Shown piece by piece: positions 51,930-62,815 of a stretch of DNA of 64,000 bases. Position 1 is the first letter of the stretch. The number at the start of each line of letters is the position of its first letter. Both the position numbers and the translations under genes were made by a program. The notes beneath the pieces were generated by a model. It made no database searches. It had not been told where the DNA came from and saw nothing but the letters and a program-made list of their open reading frames with translations. Origin of the DNA: Pseudoalteromonas galatheae (lineage in GTDB: Bacteria; Pseudomonadota; Gammaproteobacteria; Enterobacterales; Alteromonadaceae); assembly GCF_005886105.2 (NCBI RefSeq), contig NZ_PNCO02000002.1:620001-684000 (forward strand), read 5' to 3'.

Positions 51930-52682
51930 ATGATTAAACGGTTATTTTTAATTTTTATTTTAGCTACTTTTTCTTTTCCCCCATTGGCAAAAACATCGGA
52001 TGACCACCGTGTATTAATTGTTCTTACCAGCCACGACCAACTAGGAGATACTGGTCGAAAAACAGGGTTTTGGCTCCCTGAGCTAACGCATCCGTATTAC
52101 CGTCTAAAAAAGGCCAACATCAAAGTTGATATTGCAAGCATCAAAGGCGGTTTTGCCCCAATAGATGCGAGAGCACTGACAGAGCCTGATAGTTATCATC
52201 AAGTTTTTTTAAATGACGCAGAGTTGATTAATAAGGTGATAAATACCATTCCACTAAATAAAATAGATGCAAATGATTATGATGCGGTAATTTTTAGTGG
52301 CGGATCTGGGCCTATGTGGGATTTCCCTGACAATCGTGATGTTGCGCGTGTCGCTTCCGATATTTTAAATAAAAATGGAGTACTTGCTGCTGTTTGTCAT
52401 GGTGTAGCAGCGATCACGAATGTTAAGCTTGCGAACGGAGACTATTTAGTTAAAGGTAAGCGGGTTACAGGGTTTAGCAATCAAGAGGAAAGTGATTTAG
52501 GGACAACGGATATTGTCCCATTTCTATTGCAAAACCGGCTTATCGAGCGTGGCGGTATTTACTCTTCAGCAGCTGCATGGCAGACCAATGTAATCGAAGA
52601 TGGACAGTTAATTACCGGACAAAACCCTGCATCAGCCACATTACTTGCAGAGAAAATTATCGCAAAGTTAGATAGAAGGTAA
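51930..52682 (+). CDS. Secreted DJ-1/PfpI-family protein
   Basis: A 250-residue protein with a signal peptide (cut after about residue 20). The DJ-1/PfpI core is clear: VLIVLTSHDQ at the start, KTGFWLPELTHPYYRLKKAN with conserved Glu51, the IFSGGSGPMWDF strand, and the nucleophile elbow LAAVCHGVAAI (Cys156, His157). This resembles the Hsp31/type 1 glutamine amidotransferase-like group with glyoxalase III or chaperone activity. An exported form is less common. Function not assigned. Confidence 0.85.
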   Translation: MIKRLFLIFILATFSFPPLAKTSDDHRVLIVLTSHDQLGDTGRKTGFWLPELTHPYYRLKKANIKVDIASIKGGFAPIDARALTEPDSYHQVFLNDAELINKVINTIPLNKIDANDYDAVIFSGGSGPMWDFPDNRDVARVASDILNKNGVLAAVCHGVAAITNVKLANGDYLVKGKRVTGFSNQEESDLGTTDIVPFLLQNRLIERGGIYSSAAAWQTNVIEDGQLITGQNPASATLLAEKIIAKLDRR

Positions 52683-52897
52683 CTAGCTCCAACACGTCAT
52701 AATTATTTGTAAACCAAGGAGATATAAGCCTATGTTACGTTAAGTTCTTGCCACCAAGCAGAAGGCGGACTGACAAGAGGCTAGCATAAATAAGTCGGTT
52801 TATCTTTTTGGTTTTCGTTTCAGATAGTATCCGAATTGTAGTGTGTTCAAATAGGAGGCATACTAAGTCAATCAAAGGAAACTAGAAGGGTGAACAA

Positions 52898-53299
52898 ATG
52901 TCTAAATGGATAATAGCTGGACTTTGGTTACTTATGTTGGCTATGAATACAAAGGCAGCTGAAGAAGCGTTAACGATTGATAATGTAGTGCCCAACAACA
53001 TGGCATTAGCGTTTGCGAATGACGCAAATATCTATCCAGATAGTAGTGACTTCAAAGTACTTAACGCGGTGTTGATGAGTAATGAAAGCGGTGAGCGCTG
53101 GGCTGTGGTTACACTCAAGAACCAATCAAGTGGCCGCCGCACGTTAACACATAAACATCTATTGGCACTGACGGCAAATGGTCAACGGATCGCGCCAATG
53201 AAACTCTCTGAAAACTTTGATGGCGGGGAAACGCTTTCACTTACATTAGCTTTCGGTGAGAACAAGTTCCCGTTGCTGAGCGTATATACGCGTAACTGA
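52898..53299 (+). CDS. Small secreted protein, hypothetical
   Basis: A 133-residue protein with a signal peptide (about 20 residues, ending TKA). The mature part is beta-rich (AVVTLKNQSSGRRTLTHKHL, then LALTANGQRIAP), like a small Ig-type or beta-sandwich protein. There are no cysteines in the mature chain. Family not recognised. It is 215 bp after the DJ-1 gene, and a separate transcript is likely. Confidence 0.6.
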   Translation: MSKWIIAGLWLLMLAMNTKAAEEALTIDNVVPNNMALAFANDANIYPDSSDFKVLNAVLMSNESGERWAVVTLKNQSSGRRTLTHKHLLALTANGQRIAPMKLSENFDGGETLSLTLAFGENKFPLLSVYTRN

Positions 53300-53425
53300 A
53301 TTAAGTTGTTCTGGTCTCAAAATAGCCGACTTTTGAGTTGGGCTTTTGTTACCAATGAAGGCCTAACAACTAATACTGCGCCTCCCCAAATTAGTTGTGC
53401 GATCATGTAACTGGTATAAACAACG

Positions 53426-53453
53426 AAAAAGCCCTAACAGATGCGTAAGGGCT
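53426..53453 (-). terminator. Terminator for the ricin-domain gene
   Basis: AGCCCT pairs with AGGGCT (53430-53435 with 53448-53453), followed on the minus strand by five Ts. A second hairpin (53561-53595) lies between it and the gene's stop. The 377 bp from 53300 to 53676 shows nothing else. Confidence 0.55.
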
Positions 53454-53676
53454 ATATTCGATGTGTTTGCAAGCAATATCTATTCTGCTTTAAAGACGTT
53501 TTATTTGAAGGTGAAACCCGGCCTCCACCACTTTAAAAATCTATTTAATAAATAAGATTTCGCCTTGCCTGTACGTTTAGTGCAGGCAAGAGGCGTAGCA
53601 GTTTTATAGCCAGGTTTCCTTACCTAGAAATAGTCTTGTTAATTAAGCCGATTAATAAATATGTCTCGCTGTAACA

Positions 53677-56037
53677 TCACTGGGTATTAAATTCCCAAGA
53701 CTTAGTTTCTTCTTCCGCACAGCTAATCACCATAGCGCTGTTGGTATACTGATTAAGGTATTTAGAGCTGAGGCACTTACCTGTAATGCGGTTGCGGATC
53801 TGATATTTATCGTTGTCATAGGGGCCAATAAAATCCCAGATTGAATTGTTACTTGGTTCTGTCGGTGCAGTTAGGCCAAAATGGTCGTACTCTGCGGCGC
53901 CCGGATCTGTCAGATAATGCCCATCTAGTGGATCATGGATCAAGTAACCCCCTTGCATACCTTCAAGCGTGACGCGTTTCATGCTCTGCTCGCAGCCAGC
54001 CGATAAACCGTATGACATTTTAGAGCCTATGTAGCCAACTGACCACAAGCACATACCATTTTGACCCAGCTTGAGGTGGCGACCTAGCGGTGGTGCTTTG
54101 CGGTCAAATGCCCAAGTCTCGCTGTTATCACTACAGTTGATATTGATTAGGCTACCATTGTTTGTTGCTAGACACTGCTTGGTATCTTTATTGCGTAGCG
54201 CAAATTTATTGTCTCCGTTGGTGTCATAGATATACCACACTGCAGCAGGCTCAGTAATGGTTTCTGCAGGCCCAAAAGGGGAGCCCGGTGTGATAACACG
54301 ATATAGCCGGGCATTAGAAAAGCCGATGTTATTCTGGCTTCTTAAATGTTTGCCGTCGGTAAAACGGGCAATTTTATAGCCATCATCTAAATGAGTAAGC
54401 CTCAGCTCGTAGCTGTTTGCATTACAGTCTTTGCTAGCGCAGGTATTGTTACTGGTGTCACGCAGACGAACCAGCGCGTTGTTTGTCGGTACGTGGCTGC
54501 CGTTGATCTCCCACTGAGCTCCATTACAGCCACCGACGGACAGCGACTCCCCAGAGACAGTCAAGCACCGGCCAGTGGACTTATTTTTTAGTTCATAACG
54601 GCCTTGTCTATTGACTGAGCTGAGGTGCCAAGTTGCGTCACTACCTCGATCCGAATATATCTGAAAGCCAGAATCGCCGCCCTTGTCTTTAAGGTAACGG
54701 TTATCTTCAGCACGTTGGATTGAATAACCGTCATTAAAAGGTTCAAATACGAAGTGGCTGGCACCATAGGTACAAACGCTACGCACTTTAGATTGCTGGT
54801 CTACACAAAGGTTGGATGCACCATGTTTTAGACGAAGGGCATTGTGAAAATCAATAGCTCCCGCGTTGCTCGTCAACTCATTGCGAGTCATGATCAGGTT
54901 ATTGAGGTCCCATGAGTCTATTACATGTGCAAGGTTGTACATCACTTCCTTCACATCCACATGTCGGGATGTTTGATCTAAAAAGGAAGGGTTGCGGATC
55001 TGACTGATACGAGAGTTGTAGTTACTATCACAATGAGAGCCATTCATTGAATAGTTGTCGTAGTCATCAGTGTAAGAGTTATGACGACATGGTGAGATAA
55101 AGGCTTCTCGGTACTGGATCAGTTTAGAGTCTTCAAAATTTAGGCTCACAGAAATCAGGCTTGGATTTCGGCTATTGGGCACGACTTCAAGGCCAATCTG
55201 ACGCAAAGCCTCACCCCAGTTGCCGTCTTTTAAACTCATGAAGTCGAAGAAGGTTGCATAACCTAAAGTACAAGAAGCATTGTTTGCACTGCTCTCTTCC
55301 GGTCGGGTAAACAGGTCGGTAAGGTACTGATCACCAGAGCGAATATCATATAAAGTAGTATAAGGAACGAGTCCATCGTCACTGAGATTATGCCAATAAG
55401 GCGGTGTATCCAAGTTCGCGCACATATTGTCGAATTCTGCTCGGTGCAAAAAGGTCATTTGCATCGCACTAACAAAGCCTGGGATAACACTTCTAGTGAG
55501 GGTATCAAATGTGGTTTTGGAGACAGAACCTGTGTCTATCTGTTTGAACTGGTTCTGGATCACAGTCGCAAGGTCATCTGCCATCTTGCTATATTTCTCG
55601 GCAAGACTATAATGTAACCCTTTTAGGTCCGAAGTGGCATCTCTATGTGCTGACTTCATAAGATGCTGAATATCATTTAATGGTCCTGTTAGCTGACTGA
55701 CTTCCAGATTCGATATACGCGCTTCGAAGTGGGATAAGCAGCCAGCCAATGTTGGGTCCGCACCGTTAATAGACTCTTCGTTCATAGAGTCCATTATCGT
55801 GTCGTGAAGTAACGGATAGACTACGCTTAAAGCAGGGCTGCTTTCAAAAGCTAATCCTGCAAAGTTGTTTGCCAGAGACAGTGCGCCACTTTGATAATCG
55901 ACGGTGGTGGAGGTACTGCTGGTACGTGACGCGTAATCAAAACAGGGACCTTGTAAATTATTTGCTAATGATTTTTGTGAGATCAGAAGCGAACTTAGTC
56001 CTAATGACACACTGAGTGCCAAGGTGAGTTTTTTCAT
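53677..56037 (-). CDS. Secreted protein with C-terminal ricin-type lectin repeats
   Basis: A 786-residue protein with a signal peptide (cut after ~25, SLA). The N-terminal ~430 residues are mostly helical, with SALSVVYPLLHDTIMDSM and a Cys-poor bundle, family unknown. The C-terminal ~350 residues contain several ricin-B-like units marked by GRYELKNKSTGRCLTV, NKFALRNKDTKQCLA and YQIRNRITGKCLSS, each followed by a W-F/I strand. The lectin part likely binds glycans; the helical part could be an enzyme or pore-forming module. A toxin or polysaccharide-binding role is inference. Confidence 0.7.
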   Translation of the reverse strand: MKKLTLALSVSLGLSSLLISQKSLANNLQGPCFDYASRTSSTSTTVDYQSGALSLANNFAGLAFESSPALSVVYPLLHDTIMDSMNEESINGADPTLAGCLSHFEARISNLEVSQLTGPLNDIQHLMKSAHRDATSDLKGLHYSLAEKYSKMADDLATVIQNQFKQIDTGSVSKTTFDTLTRSVIPGFVSAMQMTFLHRAEFDNMCANLDTPPYWHNLSDDGLVPYTTLYDIRSGDQYLTDLFTRPEESSANNASCTLGYATFFDFMSLKDGNWGEALRQIGLEVVPNSRNPSLISVSLNFEDSKLIQYREAFISPCRHNSYTDDYDNYSMNGSHCDSNYNSRISQIRNPSFLDQTSRHVDVKEVMYNLAHVIDSWDLNNLIMTRNELTSNAGAIDFHNALRLKHGASNLCVDQQSKVRSVCTYGASHFVFEPFNDGYSIQRAEDNRYLKDKGGDSGFQIYSDRGSDATWHLSSVNRQGRYELKNKSTGRCLTVSGESLSVGGCNGAQWEINGSHVPTNNALVRLRDTSNNTCASKDCNANSYELRLTHLDDGYKIARFTDGKHLRSQNNIGFSNARLYRVITPGSPFGPAETITEPAAVWYIYDTNGDNKFALRNKDTKQCLATNNGSLININCSDNSETWAFDRKAPPLGRHLKLGQNGMCLWSVGYIGSKMSYGLSAGCEQSMKRVTLEGMQGGYLIHDPLDGHYLTDPGAAEYDHFGLTAPTEPSNNSIWDFIGPYDNDKYQIRNRITGKCLSSKYLNQYTNSAMVISCAEEETKSWEFNTQ

Positions 56038-56328
56038 TATTTTTCTCTAATTTGAATTTTTTTTGTTCTTGATGCTGTTACCGTCCCTTTTGGTGATTAA
56101 ATTTACCTTCTTTGGCATTTTTCAGCTTCAACATGATTGACCCTTATTGAAAAAGTTACCTCCTAACAAGTTACAAAATGGTTTGAAAAAGTAACATCTG
56201 AAAATGGAAGGTCAATTAAAAGGTTTAAAAATGAGCTTGTGTTACGATGTTATGTATTTTTAATGTAACCAAAATGATGCTTAAGCGTGAGTTATTACTT
56301 ATTTACTTAATACAATTGGTATTAGCGC

Positions 56329-56362
56329 TCAACTCTTGCTTAACAAGCTAAGCAAGAGTTGA
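56329..56362. repeat. Perfect 14-bp inverted repeat downstream of the chemotaxis receptor gene
   Basis: TCAACTCTTGCTTA (56329-56342) and its exact complement (56349-56362) with a 6-nt loop, 46 bp past the receptor gene's stop. It probably ends or stabilises that transcript, though a T-run is lacking. The remaining gene-free bases from 56038 to 56407 hold AT-rich promoter-like sequence for the ricin-domain gene. Confidence 0.5.
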
Positions 56363-56407
56363 ATGATGCAGCAAAGTCAGGACTAAAAAGAGAAATAAAG
56401 CGCTAGG

Positions 56408-58012
56408 TTAAGCGCGTAAGGTAAATTTTTGGATCAATTGTGCCAGCGCGCTTGCTTGCTCGCTAAGTTCTTCACCTGAGTGCGCAGCAATTTGAGTGTC
56501 TTGCAAAGAGCTGCGACTAGATTCTTCAATATGCGAAACATCACGTGCCATTTCACTTGCAACCACCGATTGTTCCTCTGTTGCTGTTGCAATGGATTGG
56601 ATCATGGTCGCGATTTCCGATGCACTTTTGACAATTTCTTCAAGTTGCGAGCCTGCTTCTTCAGCCATCAAGACACTTTGCTCAACTTGGTTGACGCTAC
56701 TTTGCATCGACGTAACAGCATGTTCGGTTTGTAATTGTATAGACTGAACTGTTGATACCACTTCTTCAGTCGCCTTTGACGTCCGTTCTGCTAATGTCCT
56801 AACTTCATCAGCTACCACAGCAAACCCTCGGCCTTGTTCACCTGCCCTTGCAGCTTCAATTGCTGCGTTGAGAGCCAGTAAATTAGTTTGTTCTGCAATG
56901 CTGCCAATAACACCGATCACATTGCCGATTTGACTACTTAGCTCCCCTAGGTTCGTTACGTTGCTGGCAGTATTTTGAACATCTTTCGAGGCTGCTCGGA
57001 TTTTTTCAATAGTTTCACCTACCGAACCTCCACCTTGTATGGCAAGCTTTTTTGCCTGCTCGGCATGGCCTGCTGCTACTTGGCTTTGTGTCGCTACCTC
57101 TGAAACGGTCGCACTCATTTCTTCAATTGCAGTAGCTACTTGTGTTGATTGATCTGAGGACGATTGGCTTCGTACAGCAATTTGGTTATTGGTTACAGCA
57201 ATGTTTTGGCTAGATGCACGAACCTCACCAACCACTTTACTGATTTCTCTGAGTAGATTGTTTAACGATGCCGCCATCTTATTCGTTGAAGACGCCAGGC
57301 TGTCGATTTCATCTTTACTTTGGTGAACAATATCAGGCTGGGAAATATCTCCATTACTGACTCGCTCGGCAATTTCTAGGACCTGATTTAACCGATTAAT
57401 AATGGATTTATTCAACGAATAAGCCACTATCGCACCAATTGCGGCCGCAAGTATACAAATGATAATTATAATAAAAAGTGTTGAGTTCAAGCCATCAACT
57501 AAATTATCAAGAGACCTTGTTGCATCATCTCTTTCTTCGTTTGCTGATACCGTTAAGATTTTATTCAACGGTTGAAGATATGTTTCATCAGCAATTTTTA
57601 ACGCTCGACGACTTATTTCAGTACTTGTATTTTTAGCGAAAAGATCGTCGTTAATACGTTTTTGGTATTGAGATATTAAACGCATGATTTCAGACATTTT
57701 TTCACGGTCAGATGCTTTGCTTGATTCGTAAATGTAGAGTGTTTTATGCGTTTCCTTAAAAGCTTCAAATAAACGTTCGAATTGAAGTTTTTTACTTGAA
57801 TCGCCATTGGCATATTCAAGTGCTGAAGCCTCTAGTCGATGGCCGATATCTAATAGCTGGTTGTAATAAATCATACCTGGTAGGTCGTCGTTTTTGATTT
57901 CTAGAGCACGGGATGTTTCTACGGAGACCTTTAACCATACGAAAACGCTGGATAATGTCATGAGTAGTATTATTGTGCCAAAGGCAAGGAATAGTTTTCT
58001 ACTTAGCTTCAT
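56408..58012 (-). CDS. Methyl-accepting chemotaxis protein
   Basis: A 534-residue receptor: TM1 at ~7-27, a ~155-residue periplasmic four-helix-bundle-like domain, TM2 at ~186-208, HAMP at ~210-262, and a long signalling domain. The hairpin tip is conserved ([38 protein letters not shown]). There is no C-terminal NWETF-type pentapeptide. Its ligand is unknown. It is monocistronic. Confidence 0.92.
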   Translation of the reverse strand: MKLSRKLFLAFGTIILLMTLSSVFVWLKVSVETSRALEIKNDDLPGMIYYNQLLDIGHRLEASALEYANGDSSKKLQFERLFEAFKETHKTLYIYESSKASDREKMSEIMRLISQYQKRINDDLFAKNTSTEISRRALKIADETYLQPLNKILTVSANEERDDATRSLDNLVDGLNSTLFIIIIICILAAAIGAIVAYSLNKSIINRLNQVLEIAERVSNGDISQPDIVHQSKDEIDSLASSTNKMAASLNNLLREISKVVGEVRASSQNIAVTNNQIAVRSQSSSDQSTQVATAIEEMSATVSEVATQSQVAAGHAEQAKKLAIQGGGSVGETIEKIRAASKDVQNTASNVTNLGELSSQIGNVIGVIGSIAEQTNLLALNAAIEAARAGEQGRGFAVVADEVRTLAERTSKATEEVVSTVQSIQLQTEHAVTSMQSSVNQVEQSVLMAEEAGSQLEEIVKSASEIATMIQSIATATEEQSVVASEMARDVSHIEESSRSSLQDTQIAAHSGEELSEQASALAQLIQKFTLRA

Positions 58013-58611
58013 GGTTACAACCTGAATATCAAATATGGATTAAGTTCAACTTTGATGCGAAATGACACTATTTACTACCTTGTTACGTAATAATGAATTG
58101 TTCAGTGCATTCATCGAAGTACGAGTTTAAGTGGACTATTTTTTGATACTGCTCTTTGAGCGTATTTCTCCTAAGGGTACATTGAATATAGCATATCTTC
58201 ACAGGTAGCCTGAGTTTCGATAGTTAGTGTTTTTATAGCAGTCTGTTTAGCACTTACTACGACAGTCATCGTGTCTTGCTTACAGGTTATAGTAGATAGC
58301 AGGACGCGAAAGTGGGGTTATCTCCACAGCTCTCTTGCTGTTCAAGGAAATAATTTAAGGGCATTTAACAACAATAAAGAGCCCGCTCACTATCTAACAC
58401 CAGATTAAATGTTTTATTTGTTCTGTTTATTTATACACTTTAATTCGGACTGGTGTAGTGTTTGTTGCGTTTAGTTGAATCTTTTTTGACTTAAATCAGA
58501 CACAGTCAGTGAGGAATTTTGAACACTAGCGCTAAACTACTCTTAAGGGGCTGTGTGTTCGATGTTTTTGTAGTTAATATAGGCAGGCGCGATGGCCTGC
58601 CTGATAGTGGA
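58013..58611. other. 599-bp gene-free region with a terminator at its left-strand end
   Basis: No ORF with coding character was found. The only distinct motif is the 8-bp stem at 58581-58602 belonging to the end of the tricorn gene. The right half of the space before 58612 is otherwise plain. Confidence 0.4.
58581..58602 (-). terminator. Hairpin terminator for the tricorn-like protease gene
   Basis: AGGCAGGC (58581-58588) pairs with GCCTGCCT (58595-58602) around a 6-nt loop, ten bases past the stop of the minus-strand gene. The following T content is weak. Confidence 0.6.
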
Positions 58612-61600
58612 TTAAAACTTAGACGGTGCTGGAGGCACTGTCAGTGCTTTCTTCGGGTTATCTTTTAACTCCTGCAATAGCTCTTTTACCGCACGCTCGA
58701 CCGACGGGTCTTTACCTGCATGAACCAGCTCTGGTCTATCAATCACTTCGATATCAGGGCTGACGCCCTCATTTTCGATGATCCAATTGCCTTCATTATC
58801 AAGAATGCGGAAGGTTGCAGCGATAACCTGACCTCCGTCAACAAGACTTGGATTACCTGAGATACCGATAAGGCCACCCCAAGTGCGAGTACCAATTAGT
58901 TTGCCAAGACCTGCCTGACGGAAGTAATAAGGTAGAGCATCACCGCCTGAACTTGAATAGCCGTTGATCAACATCGCTTTTGGACCATCGTGAGCAAATT
59001 GTGGAGTTTTTGTTGGCTCAACACCACGACGTTTCCAGTAATTAAGCGGTTTACGAGCAAGCCAAGTGATCATGTGCTCGGGGATAAAGCCGCCACCGTT
59101 ATATCGGTCGTCGATGATCAGCGCATCTTTACTCGTTTGTGGCATAAAGTTCTTAAATAATGAACGGTTACCATCATAATGAGTATTTGGTAGGTGAACG
59201 TAGCCAATCTTACCGTTTGATAATTTATCCACATAGTCAGCGCGTGATTGAACCCATGCCATATAACGTAAGCCTTGTTCGCTGGCGACAGGTTTTACCG
59301 TGGTTTTCCAGCTATCATCAGCGCTTGGCGATTTACTCAATACCAACTCAACTTGCTCGCCTTGGGTATTTTCAAGTAGCTCGTAAAAGTTAACTACGTC
59401 TTTTACCGAGCGACCATTTACCGAGATGATGTAATCTCCCGCTTTGGCATTCACGCCGGTTTCGTCGAGTGGTGAACGGTAGTCTTCATGCCAGTTCTCA
59501 CCTTTGTAGATACGCTCAATTTTTACGTAGCCAGACTGATGCGCGCTTATTTCTGCGCCAAGTAAACCATGCTTTTTGCGCTCGGCTGTTGGGGCATCAC
59601 CAGATTGTACATAAATGTGACCTGCATTGATTTCTCCCGCAATTTCACTAAGTACATAGTCTAAGTCGCTACGGTGTGCGACAGCGCTGGCAAGTGGTTG
59701 ATATTTATCTAAAATTGCATCCCAATCTTGACCGTGGTGATGCTCGTCGTAGAACCAATCACGCAATGTACGCCAGCCTTCCACATACATTTGTTGCCAT
59801 TCAACTTTAGGGTCGATTTTCAGTGTCATCTTAGATAGGTCAAGCTGACTGCTCTTTAAGTCCTGTTTTGGCTTAGGCGCTATAACACTGTAATTATTGC
59901 CAGCACGAGCAATTAGATGCTTACCACCAGCGGCAACCTTATAGCTGCTTACCCCTTCGGCAACCGTCTCTAGTTTGCTATCGGGTTCTGTGCCTAGGAG
60001 CTTCAACGCACCGCCCGTTAAGGTTAGTACGCCACCTTCAACACCTGTAAGCGAACCGTAGTTACCCGCTGGGGCTGAGAGTGATACAACCCGCGACATA
60101 AAGCCGTTGGCCTCAATGTAATTTTCTTGTTTGTCACTGTCTTTTTTCGTCTCGCCGTCTGATTGAATGCTTAGCTCATCACTTTCAAACGCGTTTAATG
60201 GCTTGATATGACTATTCACCGCAACGCTATAAATGCGTGTGGCATTATTAAACATATAATCAAATTCATAGCTGCTAAAGGTGAGGTTATAGTCGCGCTC
60301 AGAAGTGAAATAAATGTAGTTACCGTCAGGAGAGAAAGTCGGGTTACGCTCACTGGTCATGTTGTCAGTCAGGCGAGTGACCTTTTTATCCTCAGTATTA
60401 TAGTGCCAAAGCGAGGCGTAGCGGTTTTCATTGTTCTTAACAAAAACAATATCTTCACTGTTTGGCGACCAAGTATATTCGGTTAGACCATCTTCGTCGT
60501 ATTTGGCGGTGTCAATTTTATGCATATCGCCAGATTTCGCATCAACCCACCATAGCGTATGGTTTTTATCAGCAAAGAGCAGTTTGCTGCTATCAGCCGA
60601 CCAAATTGGCGTAAAGCGCCAGATGGTACCATTGTCAGTTAACTGGATGGTTTTGTTGTTATTTGCTCTATCTTTTAGATAGATCTCATATTCACCTGTT
60701 TTATCACTCATGTAGGCAATATAACGACCATTTGGTGACCAGCTAGCTTCAATTTCGCGGCCTTCTGGCGTGTAAGAAAGGTTGCGAGTTGGGCCCTGTT
60801 TTACTGGGACTGAGAATAACTCACCACGGGCAGTAAACAATGCACGCTTACCATCGTGTGATATATCCATTGAATCAATAAAGTCGCTAACGTTTTTACT
60901 ATATGGCATGGCATATTGACGCACACCTGAAACATCAATTTTTAGCTTCTTCGCGGTCTTTGTCGCTTCGTCAAAGCGATATAAATAGCCGCCATTTTCG
61001 TAAACAATGGCATCTGGTCCAGCTGATGGCCAAAGCACGTCAAAGTCTTTGTGGTCAGTCATTTTTATCGGTGACTTACCATCGCGATATTTATAGAGGT
61101 TGAGCGTGTAGTCACGATCAGACACGAAGTAAATACTGTCATTCACCCAAGTTGGTTGCTGATCGGTTGCTTTGTCAGTCGTAAGTTGTTTGGACGTATT
61201 GTTTTCAAGATCGTAAATCCAGACATCCTGTGCTCGACCACCACGAGAACGTTTCCAGGTTCTAAACTCTCTGTCGATTGGTGTGTAAACATACTTGCTA
61301 CCATCAGGGGAGAGCATACCACCACCGGTTTCTGGGATGGCCATCGGCTGCTCAAGTCCACCCTCTACTGGCACCATATATGGGCGACCCATACGTTTGC
61401 CCCATGGTGTGCGATTTGCTCTAAAAACGATATGTTTGCCGTCAGGCGTCCAGTCCATCACACGATAATCAAAACCACCGCGGGGAGGCATTGGGCCAAC
61501 GTCGTTATAATATGTGAGTTGTTTTAAACCAGAACCATCGGCATTGATCACATATATCTGGCGGCTGCCATTATATTCAGCGGCAAAAGCGATTTTGCTG

Positions 61601-61830
61601 CCATCTGGTGAGAACTTAGGGAAAGTTTCAAAACCTACATGGTCGGTCAATCGTTGGCTTTTACCTGAATTGGTATCTGCAATATAAATGTCGCCAGCGT
61701 ACACAAAAGTGACTTTATCTTTGTGAATATCTGGAAAGCGGAGTAGGCGAGTATCTTCTGTCTGATACGCCGAAACAAAAGGCGCGGCTGCCGTAGCAAT
61801 AGCGAGCATGAGTGTTTTTATCTTCATCAT
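58612..61830 (-). CDS. Tricorn-like protease (beta-propeller, PDZ, S41 peptidase)
   Basis: A 1072-residue secreted protein. I start at the ATG pair at 61827-61830, followed by a signal peptide of ~20 residues (ending VSA). Two beta-propellers occupy ~25-640 (repeated FSPDGSKIAF-type blades). A tricorn core domain and a PDZ domain (LLGAEISAHQSGYVKIERIY) follow, then an S41 serine peptidase domain (TSKDALIIDDRYNGGGFIPE; the catalytic Ser region SSSGGDALPYYFR near residue 960; GTRTWGGLIGISG). Family members degrade oligopeptides. With two S9 peptidases in the window it fits a proteolytic lifestyle. Confidence 0.9.
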   Translation of the reverse strand: MMKIKTLMLAIATAAAPFVSAYQTEDTRLLRFPDIHKDKVTFVYAGDIYIADTNSGKSQRLTDHVGFETFPKFSPDGSKIAFAAEYNGSRQIYVINADGSGLKQLTYYNDVGPMPPRGGFDYRVMDWTPDGKHIVFRANRTPWGKRMGRPYMVPVEGGLEQPMAIPETGGGMLSPDGSKYVYTPIDREFRTWKRSRGGRAQDVWIYDLENNTSKQLTTDKATDQQPTWVNDSIYFVSDRDYTLNLYKYRDGKSPIKMTDHKDFDVLWPSAGPDAIVYENGGYLYRFDEATKTAKKLKIDVSGVRQYAMPYSKNVSDFIDSMDISHDGKRALFTARGELFSVPVKQGPTRNLSYTPEGREIEASWSPNGRYIAYMSDKTGEYEIYLKDRANNNKTIQLTDNGTIWRFTPIWSADSSKLLFADKNHTLWWVDAKSGDMHKIDTAKYDEDGLTEYTWSPNSEDIVFVKNNENRYASLWHYNTEDKKVTRLTDNMTSERNPTFSPDGNYIYFTSERDYNLTFSSYEFDYMFNNATRIYSVAVNSHIKPLNAFESDELSIQSDGETKKDSDKQENYIEANGFMSRVVSLSAPAGNYGSLTGVEGGVLTLTGGALKLLGTEPDSKLETVAEGVSSYKVAAGGKHLIARAGNNYSVIAPKPKQDLKSSQLDLSKMTLKIDPKVEWQQMYVEGWRTLRDWFYDEHHHGQDWDAILDKYQPLASAVAHRSDLDYVLSEIAGEINAGHIYVQSGDAPTAERKKHGLLGAEISAHQSGYVKIERIYKGENWHEDYRSPLDETGVNAKAGDYIISVNGRSVKDVVNFYELLENTQGEQVELVLSKSPSADDSWKTTVKPVASEQGLRYMAWVQSRADYVDKLSNGKIGYVHLPNTHYDGNRSLFKNFMPQTSKDALIIDDRYNGGGFIPEHMITWLARKPLNYWKRRGVEPTKTPQFAHDGPKAMLINGYSSSGGDALPYYFRQAGLGKLIGTRTWGGLIGISGNPSLVDGGQVIAATFRILDNEGNWIIENEGVSPDIEVIDRPELVHAGKDPSVERAVKELLQELKDNPKKALTVPPAPSKF

Positions 61831-61922
61831 AATATAGGCATTTCCGTTATAATTTTGATACATAATAACGATTGAGAAGTGAAATGCACCCAATTTAGAT
61901 GAGTAGCTTGTTTCAAAATGTG

Positions 61923-61946
61923 AAAAAACACCCCACCGCGGAGTGT
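61923..61946 (-). terminator. Terminator for the outer-membrane porin gene
   Basis: Read on the minus strand, a 7-bp stem (one G-T pair) with a 5-nt loop is followed by six Ts. It lies 71 bp past the porin stop and ahead of the tricorn gene's start. Confidence 0.75.
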
Positions 61947-62017
61947 GGTCGCGATGAGATGTTGAGTAGTTGGGGGAGTATCAATGAGGTACTGGTGTAC
62001 CTCAAGATTGTGTTAAC

Positions 62018-62815
62018 TTAGAACTGTGCAACAAAAGTTAGGTTGCTTGTTTCGCCGCCATCTGTGTCAACAACACTACCTTTAAGGTAGTAAGTGTCAT
62101 TGAAGAAGTATTTAGCTTCTACCGCTAGGTCTGAGTCATATGAACCTAGACCAAGCGCAAAGTTGCGAGTGAAGTAGTAGTTTGCAAGTACGTTTGTTAC
62201 AGAGTCATCTACAAAATCTGTATCAATGCGATTGTGTTCTACGTCGATTGTGAAGTAGCTTTCACCACCTACATGCATGAAGTAGCGTGCACTTAGGTTT
62301 AGGTAATCAAATTCGTCTTCAGTTTCAACAGTGAAACCAATGTAATCTGTAGAATTTAGTTCGTGATTGTACTCAGCTTTGAACCAAGTTACGTCACCAT
62401 ATTCAAACTCTTCGTGGCGAACGCTTAGTTTTAGGCTGTCGTTGTATAGGTAACCAAAACCGATAGAGTAATGGTCGTCAGCCTCGCCAAGATCTGCGAT
62501 GCTACCAGTTACAAACCATTCTTTAGTAATGAAGCCTTCACCACGCGCTGAGAAAGCATTTGAATAATCATCGTTAAAGTAACTTACGCCTACATTGCTG
62601 TCCGTATCAAGGTAGCCAAAGTCATCCCATACGCCTACTGATTCTTGAGGTGCGAAGAAATAGCGAGAAGAAAGCATCAGTGCGCTGTTGTCAGAGCCGT
62701 CATAATCTGTATAACTAGCGGTGTTGAACCACTCTTTTTGTACGTTACCAGTGTTAGCCTGAGCTGCTGCTGAAACAAGTAGTGAAACAGCTGCGATAGA
62801 TAGTAGTTTTTTCAT
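62018..62815 (-). CDS. Small outer-membrane beta-barrel protein (putative porin)
   Basis: A 265-residue protein with a classic signal peptide (MKKLLSIAAVSLLVSAAAQA). The start at 62815 is preceded by AAAGGG; an in-frame ATG two codons earlier is also possible. The mature chain is a series of ~10-residue amphipathic strands rich in Tyr, Phe and Asp (WFVTGSIADLGEADDHYSIG, LKLSVRHEEFEYGDVTWFKA), ending in the typical C-terminal Phe (TFVAQF). It is a common Alteromonadales putative porin. Substrate unknown. Confidence 0.8.
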   Translation of the reverse strand: MKKLLSIAAVSLLVSAAAQANTGNVQKEWFNTASYTDYDGSDNSALMLSSRYFFAPQESVGVWDDFGYLDTDSNVGVSYFNDDYSNAFSARGEGFITKEWFVTGSIADLGEADDHYSIGFGYLYNDSLKLSVRHEEFEYGDVTWFKAEYNHELNSTDYIGFTVETEDEFDYLNLSARYFMHVGGESYFTIDVEHNRIDTDFVDDSVTNVLANYYFTRNFALGLGSYDSDLAVEAKYFFNDTYYLKGSVVDTDGGETSNLTFVAQF

